From assembly GCA_028710525.1 (NCBI GenBank), contig JAQTTY010000001.1:275955-339954 (forward strand): a DNA stretch of 64,000 nucleotides. Reading direction: 5' to 3'. The DNA comes from Gallionella sp. Its GTDB lineage: Bacteria > Pseudomonadota > Gammaproteobacteria > Burkholderiales > Gallionellaceae. The translations under genes were made by a program, and so were the position numbers. Of the stretch, positions 59,217 through 64,000 are shown in pieces. Within the stretch, counting starts at the first letter, position 1; every line of letters begins with the position of its first letter. Below the pieces are notes generated by a model that was not told the DNA's origin, did no database searches, and saw nothing but the letters and a program-made list of their open reading frames with translations.

Positions 59217-61130
59217 CTAATCAGTCCCAAACCATTTTTTGCGTAGGTTCTTGAGCTTGATCATCAAGCCCGAGCTAGGCCCAGATGTGTGGGTCAAGGT
59301 GGGCGGATCGACACGCACCATCTTGGTCAGATTGGGCGTGACTTTGTAGGTTAGGTAGCGTTGCAATGCGGCATGCAACTGGCTCTTGAGCAGTCCCACA
59401 CTCAAAGGACGACTCAGGATACGGAACACCTGGGCCTGATTGATCATATTGATCACGGTCTCGGAATCCGCCGCCTTAGTCACCACTACTGCCAAAATCT
59501 GCGGATTTTCCTGTTTCAGTAGCTTGAGCAAAGAAGTCAGTTTGGCCTCGCCAGCCTCTACATCCGCTAGCACCACCGCTACCTCATGCTGATGCAACAG
59601 TTCGAGTGCACTGTCGGTGTCGGCCGCGTAGTAGACCGGACATAGTCCGCCTATCAGTTCGCGCGCCACGCGGAAGATCTCCTCGTCGTTGTCGATGACC
59701 AATATTCCTGCTGACATCTTGTCAGGCAGACCCACTGGGTCGCTCTTAGTGTCGGCGAGCTCTAATGCGATGGTCACGGCTTCTGAGACCAAGGTCTGTA
59801 AAGCTTGATCGTCCCAGGGCTTGTTGATGAAGCGATACACCTCGCCGTCGTTGATGGAACCGACGATGGAAGCAAGGTCGGAATAGCCAGTAAGTAGGAT
59901 ACGCACGCTACGCGGCGATATTTCGCGCGACTGACGTAACAGATCCACCCCCAACATGATGGGCATGCGTTGGTCGCTGATGATCACGTGCATCTGGTAT
60001 CTACGAAGGAAATCCAATGCCTTGTTGCCGTCGGTCGTGACGAACACATGATAGCGTTGGCGGAACATGGATTTGAGCGCGCTCAAGATACGTTCATCAT
60101 CGTCTACTACTAGGATACGTGCCTTACGTATGCTGGTGTCTAGGCTGATAGGGCTTTCGGTAAGGGTGAGCGGCTCGCCTTGTATGACGCTGGACTGGGT
60201 TGCATCCGCGTTGAGCATACGGGCGAAATTGAGCATGGAATTACCTTCGCCGTTCGCGCTCTTGTTCTGAGTGATAGGGCCGGGCGTGCGCGGAGATTCC
60301 TTGTGCAAAGAGGCTCGTATCGCCTCACTGAACGCATCGGAGAATTGGCGGGCACTCTGGTAGCGCTGCTCCTTCTTCTTCGATAGGGCTTTGTGTATCA
60401 CGGCATCTATCAGCGGTGACAGATTTTCATTCAGCTCGGTGGGCTTGGGCGGATCCACATTCATCACTTGCTGCATCACCGTTGCCATATTGCCGTTGAA
60501 TGGACGCTTGCCAGTAAGGAGTTCATAGGCGATAACGGCGATTGCAAATAGGTCGGTAAGGCTGTCTATGTCTATGCCGAGAAACTGTTCCGGTGACATG
60601 TAATGGGGAGTGCCCAACATATCGCCAACTTGCGTGAGGGTGGAAGATTCGACGTGCGCGATGCCGAAGTCGTTGATTTTGATACGCCCATCTTTATTGA
60701 TCAGGATATTGGATGGTTTGAGGTCGCGATGTATCACCTTTTGGCTGTGCGCATACCCTATACCATCGAGCAGTTGCACGATGATCTGGCCTACCTCATG
60801 GATATCGTAACGGTCGCCCTCGGCGATGTGATGGGCAAGGGTCTTACCGTTGACCAACTCCATGACGATGTAAGCACCTTGGTCGTTTTCGAGATAATCG
60901 TAGATCTGCACGATACCAGGATGAACCAAACGCCCGACTGCTTTAGCTTCCTGACGGAAACGGTTCAATACACCCTCCAGCTCATCGCCTCGGTGCAGTT
61001 TTTTGTTGATGGACTTAATCGCGACGCCGCGCGCAATAGCTGGGTCCCAGCCTTTAAGGACCACGCCCATGCCGCCAGTGCCGAGCTCGCCCTGAATCTC
61101 GTATTTGCCTATGGTTTTAGGATGTTCCAT
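59217..61130 (-). CDS. Ser/Thr protein kinase fused to two receiver domains
   Basis: A 637-aa signalling protein. The N-terminal Hanks-type kinase (about 8-270) is complete: glycine loop GELGTGGMGVVLKG, Lys in VAIKSINKK, HRDLKPSNILIN, DFGIAHV and TPHYMSPEQ. A linker is followed by a normal receiver (about 345-460: ILVVDDDERI, phosphorylatable Asp in ISDQRMP, ILLTGYSD, INKPW). The second, degenerate receiver (about 490-605: VIDNDEEIF, ADVEAG, VVVTKAAD) has Arg in place of the conserved Lys (LSRPL). It lies 6 bp after the histidine kinase gene, so phosphorelay and Ser/Thr phosphorylation appear joined in one pathway. Confidence 0.93.
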   Translation of the reverse strand: MEHPKTIGKYEIQGELGTGGMGVVLKGWDPAIARGVAIKSINKKLHRGDELEGVLNRFRQEAKAVGRLVHPGIVQIYDYLENDQGAYIVMELVNGKTLAHHIAEGDRYDIHEVGQIIVQLLDGIGYAHSQKVIHRDLKPSNILINKDGRIKINDFGIAHVESSTLTQVGDMLGTPHYMSPEQFLGIDIDSLTDLFAIAVIAYELLTGKRPFNGNMATVMQQVMNVDPPKPTELNENLSPLIDAVIHKALSKKKEQRYQSARQFSDAFSEAIRASLHKESPRTPGPITQNKSANGEGNSMLNFARMLNADATQSSVIQGEPLTLTESPISLDTSIRKARILVVDDDERILSALKSMFRQRYHVFVTTDGNKALDFLRRYQMHVIISDQRMPIMLGVDLLRQSREISPRSVRILLTGYSDLASIVGSINDGEVYRFINKPWDDQALQTLVSEAVTIALELADTKSDPVGLPDKMSAGILVIDNDEEIFRVARELIGGLCPVYYAADTDSALELLHQHEVAVVLADVEAGEAKLTSLLKLLKQENPQILAVVVTKAADSETVINMINQAQVFRILSRPLSVGLLKSQLHAALQRYLTYKVTPNLTKMVRVDPPTLTHTSGPSSGLMIKLKNLRKKWFGTD

Positions 61131-61136
61131 AAGTTC

Positions 61137-62879
61137 TTATCCTTCTAATGCCGCTTCGTCAGGCGGTTTGAGTGGCAGCCATACGGAGAAACGTGTGCCC
61201 ATGCCGAGCTTGGATTCCACTGTGATGCGGCCGCCGTGTTGCTGGATGATCTTGTAGGAGATAGATAAGCCTAAGCCTGTGCCTTTGCCGATGTCCTTCG
61301 TAGTAAAGAAAGGATCGAATATCTTGGGTAATACATCAGGTGGGATGCCCTTGCCGTTATCCACCACTTCTACTAATACGCCACCACCATCCACGCGGGA
61401 ATTTAAGGTGATGGTGCCGCGCTCATCGGGCAGTGCCTGCGCGGCGTTAGTGACGAGGTTAAGGAAAACTTGGTTGAGTTGCGAGGGCGAACAGACGATC
61501 TCGGGCAGTTTGCCAAAATGCTTGACGACATCTATGGTTTTCAACAGGTGCTTGGCCAGTAGCAGTGTGCTGTCCAGGCCGTCGTTGAGGTTAAACTTGG
61601 AAACCTTGCTACGATCTAGACGACTGAAGTTTTTCAGGTTGCCGACGATCTCGGCGACTTGTCCGGTACCGAATAAGCCATCTTTGATCAGCGTCTCCAA
61701 CTCTTCCAGCACTTGCTGTTGCTTGAGCGCCGCAATCTGGGTGGAGGTCTGTTTGAATTCACGTGATAGGCCTTCGGCATCGTCACCAGCCTTGAGTAAT
61801 TCCAACAGTCTTTCACTGTGTTCCAGTGTGTCGCGTATCGTGGGCAATTGTTCAGCCACCCGTCCCAAGCTATTCTTCACATAGGCCAGTGGCGTATTGA
61901 TCTCGTGCGCCACACCGGCCACCATCTGGCCCAATGACGACATCTTTTCCGACTGTATAAGTTGGGCCTCAGACTCCTTCAGGTGTTTCATCGCCTCGGA
62001 AAGTTCCTGGGTGCGTCTATTGACACGATGTTCTAGGCTCTGGTTGGCAGTCTTGAGGCGGAAGCCCATATAACTAAGCAACACCAGCAGTGCGCCTGAA
62101 TAGTAGATGAGGTAGATGCGATAACGCTCTTTCTCTTGGAAGTGATCGTCCAGTTCTTTGTTGAAGGACAACGTCATGCTGAGTAGGCGAGGGCCGGATG
62201 TCAGTGCTTGCAATTCGTTATAGGTCTCGAGTTCAGCTGGCAGATGAGCAAACAATGTGCGTACGGCGGACTCTATCTCGGCAGCTTCATCTTTGTAGCT
62301 CTCGGGCGCTGGGCGCAGTGCTGCTGCGGCAACGGATAGATTGAGGCGTTCTGAAGGCAGGCCCTGCAGATAGTATTGCGATGCATGTTCACTAACATCA
62401 GCGGCCACCTGATTCAGCGCGGTAGCGGAGGGCTTAGTTGCGCCGCTCTGTGAGCCCAATGTATTGGAGATGGTGAAGATGGTGCTGAGCGCCCCCTTGG
62501 TTTGGCGATTTTCGAATTTAAAGCGTTCGAACAGTTCTGCTTTAAGTTCTATCGATTTGCGTAACTCAGTCAACCCTTGGCGCAGCGTGCTGCTGGAGGT
62601 ACGTGCTGCGACGCGGGTGATGTCGCGCAAAGCCTGCTCACCGGCTTCAGCTCGGCTGAAAGTCAGCTTTTCGCCTCGACCCAAATCTATGCGCGCGCGC
62701 TGGGTCTCTAGATCCCAGCGGTTGTCGATATCTTTTAATTCGTTGAGCAGGGTCATCACTTCATTCTGTTCACGTAAGTCCACGGCTTGGGTCTTGTCGT
62801 AGAAGAACGCCAACACGCCTATCAAGATAAGGGCGGTTAGTGCGAGCAGTATGTTCTGCAGTATGTCGGATTTGTTCAT
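61137..62879 (-). CDS. Membrane sensor histidine kinase
   Basis: A 580-aa kinase. It has transmembrane helices near residues 9-27 (ILLALTALILIGVLAFF) and about 258-277 (YYSGALLVLLSYMGF) enclosing a large, mostly helical periplasmic sensor. A coiled coil (QSLEHRVNRRTQELSEAMKHL) follows, then a phosphoacceptor His in VAGVAHEINTPLAYVKNSL. The ATP domain has NAAQALPDERG (N box), VEVVDNGKGIPPDVL (G1), GTGLGLSISYKI (G2) and the final GTRFSVWLPL. Its likely partner is the receiver of the downstream Ser/Thr kinase, as no other response regulator is adjacent. Confidence 0.94.
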   Translation of the reverse strand: MNKSDILQNILLALTALILIGVLAFFYDKTQAVDLREQNEVMTLLNELKDIDNRWDLETQRARIDLGRGEKLTFSRAEAGEQALRDITRVAARTSSSTLRQGLTELRKSIELKAELFERFKFENRQTKGALSTIFTISNTLGSQSGATKPSATALNQVAADVSEHASQYYLQGLPSERLNLSVAAAALRPAPESYKDEAAEIESAVRTLFAHLPAELETYNELQALTSGPRLLSMTLSFNKELDDHFQEKERYRIYLIYYSGALLVLLSYMGFRLKTANQSLEHRVNRRTQELSEAMKHLKESEAQLIQSEKMSSLGQMVAGVAHEINTPLAYVKNSLGRVAEQLPTIRDTLEHSERLLELLKAGDDAEGLSREFKQTSTQIAALKQQQVLEELETLIKDGLFGTGQVAEIVGNLKNFSRLDRSKVSKFNLNDGLDSTLLLAKHLLKTIDVVKHFGKLPEIVCSPSQLNQVFLNLVTNAAQALPDERGTITLNSRVDGGGVLVEVVDNGKGIPPDVLPKIFDPFFTTKDIGKGTGLGLSISYKIIQQHGGRITVESKLGMGTRFSVWLPLKPPDEAALEG

Positions 62880-63090
62880 GTCACCTCGTTATACAACAGA
62901 CATAGCAATTGCTGACTGCCAAGAGTTGGGTAGAAACAGCCACTGCGATATCGTGTCCGCGCCAGTCTTGATAGCGAGCGGAGCACGACCTACCCCCCCG
63001 CGGACAGGCTATAAGATACCTGAATGGCGCGGGATTGAGTCGAACAAATTTATCTAGTTATTTTTTATGCTGTGCCGTCTGATGGGGATT

Positions 63091-63822
63091 TTAGAGCGCA
63101 ACGGCTTTCAGTTCTGCACGTAGGCTCAGGTAGTCCGGACAGGCAGAAGACACTACTTCCCAGAAACGCCTCGAGTGATTCATCTCGCGCAGATGGGCGA
63201 GCTCATGCACCACTACATAGTCGATGAGGCGCAGCGGGAGCTTGATGAGTTGAGTGTTGAGCCGCACGGTACCATCCGTGGTACAGCATCCCCATTGGGT
63301 CTTGGCGGTCGAGAGTTTGATGCGTGCGGGTACGACATTCAGTAGTGGTGCGTAATGCGCGACACGGTCGGTATAGAGTTGTAGGCCTTGGTGTTCATAC
63401 CATTGTTTTACGTCCCGTGCGATATGACGCTCGGTGCCTGACGGCGAAAGAAAAACACACAACAGTTCTTCGCGACGCTGCGCTGGTGCGACAAAGCTGC
63501 CGCGTTCAACACGGAGCGTAAGGAGGTCGCCGAGATAATCCACTTGTGCCCCGTCTTGCCAAATCACCTGTTGAGGTCTGCGGTCCTCCCAAGTCAGTAG
63601 TTTGTCGACCACCCACTCGGCTTTGTCCTGTAGGACCTGATGCAGCCACTGCTCGGAAGCACGGGTAGGTAGACTGACCGTCAGTCCCTGCGCATCAATG
63701 CGCAAGCCTATGCTGCGGCGCTTGCTGCTGCGTTTCAGAGTATAGGTTATGTGTTGCCCCGCGAGTAAGGTGGCGCGTTGTTCCCCTCTGACAGGGGTAG
63801 ATGCGGTTTTGCTGCCGAGCAT
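63091..63822 (-). CDS. YgjP-like M48-type metallopeptidase
   Basis: A 243-aa protein of the YgjP/DUF45 group with the zinc motif HELAHLREMNHSRRFWEVV near the C-terminus, WGCCTTDGTVRLN before it, and an N-terminal beta-rich part (YTLKRSSKRRSIGLRIDAQGLTVSLPTRASE). In other systems the family is linked to nucleic-acid-associated proteolysis (SprT/WSS1-like fold), but a substrate is not known here. The start at 63822 is chosen because it overlaps the upstream stop (TGATG). The track start at 63858 would add 12 residues overlapping plsC. Confidence 0.87.
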   Translation of the reverse strand: MLGSKTASTPVRGEQRATLLAGQHITYTLKRSSKRRSIGLRIDAQGLTVSLPTRASEQWLHQVLQDKAEWVVDKLLTWEDRRPQQVIWQDGAQVDYLGDLLTLRVERGSFVAPAQRREELLCVFLSPSGTERHIARDVKQWYEHQGLQLYTDRVAHYAPLLNVVPARIKLSTAKTQWGCCTTDGTVRLNTQLIKLPLRLIDYVVVHELAHLREMNHSRRFWEVVSSACPDYLSLRAELKAVAL

Positions 63823-64000
63823 CAGTGTGCCAGTTGCTTGATCTCGTTCTCTATCCATGCCTCTACCTTGGCATTGATCTCATCGGCCTTGAGGCCTTTG
63901 GTCTCGATGGGCTCGCCTATGCTCATGGTGATGACACCGGGATGTTTGCTGAAAGCGTTGCGTCCCCATAAGCGACCGGCATTGTGCGCGACGGGGATGA
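63822..64000 (-). CDS. 1-acyl-sn-glycerol-3-phosphate acyltransferase (C-terminal part, cut by window edge)
   Basis: The minus strand from the window end reads IPVAHNAGRLWGRNAFSKHPGVITMSIGEPIETKGLKADEINAKVEAWIENEIKQLAH and stops at 63822. The VAHNAGRLW...KHPGVITMSIGEPI segment is the typical end of PlsC-family acyltransferases, which make phosphatidic acid. About 58 residues are visible and the active-site half lies outside the window. Confidence 0.87.
   Translation of the reverse strand, partial: IPVAHNAGRLWGRNAFSKHPGVITMSIGEPIETKGLKADEINAKVEAWIENEIKQLAH

Noticed and set aside
1-64000. CRISPR array
   Set aside because: No regularly spaced repeats with unique spacers were seen. The repeats present are att sites, iterons, REP-like units and a coding linker.

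Overview
The window looks like a betaproteobacterial chromosome, probably of the Nitrosomonadales/Gallionellaceae kind (inference from gene content and protein style; no database search was possible). It is interrupted by one complete integrated mobile element. The host backbone carries ubiquinone synthesis (coq7), Gram-negative porins, the rpsU-yqeY-dnaG-rpoD macromolecular-synthesis cluster, bactofilin, lptM-lysA-cyaY and a malate pair (mqo, maeB).

Left backbone (1-21.8 kb): proA and trpC diverge. Two porin paralogs with near-identical 5' ends follow, then the glutamate/aspartate ABC transporter gltIJKL, coq7 with an OsmC-family gene, rplM-rpsI, and argC with a membrane coiled-coil protein. 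A bactofilin and erpA come next, then a cell-wall pair (anmK with an M23 endopeptidase) divergent from tyrS. The stretch ends with rpsU-yqeY-dnaG-rpoD and a CAU-anticodon tRNA gene.

Integrated element (21,819-44,516; about 22.6 kb plus a 50-bp repeat): a tyrosine integrase lies beside the intact tRNA, and a perfect 50-bp copy of the tRNA 3' end marks the far border. Behind the integrase are two small HTH proteins (excisionase/regulator candidates) and a replication-like gene, driven from a promoter with an 18-bp perfect palindrome. An inverted HEPN/TPR-like pair comes next. The core is an RP4/IncP-type mobilization region: traK-traL-traM on the minus strand, an oriT with hairpin and TCCTG/CCCC nick motif, and traJ-traI on the plus strand. 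The minus-strand operon continues into trbJ, a tiny chimeric trbK-position ORF, trbL and a frameshifted LPD7-KfrB gene. No T4SS ATPases (TrbB, TrbE), coupling protein (TraG) or TrbC-I core are present. The element is therefore an integrative mobilizable element that carries only the tip, channel and exclusion part of a Trb system, which suggests that it modifies a helper's transfer machine.

Element cargo (35.2-44.2 kb): an overlapping HAD-HAD-metallophosphoesterase operon (candidate nucleic-acid end repair), an IHF-beta-like protein, a single-chain MmeI-type restriction-modification enzyme, a Clp-fold (SDH) serine protease with a small partner, and a HigB-like toxin whose antitoxin is fused to an M78 metallopeptidase.

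Right backbone (44.5-64 kb): hrpA, mqo, maeB, a patatin-like lipase, and a birA-coaX-SPOR overlapping operon. Then come rpmB-rpmG and lptM-lysA, cyaY, a histidine kinase paired with a Ser/Thr kinase fused to two receiver domains, a YgjP-type metallopeptidase, and the 3' end of a plsC-like gene cut by the window edge. rpmG, lptM, the trbK-position ORF and a 39-aa ORF before the HAD genes were too short for the supplied ORF track and were read directly from the sequence.
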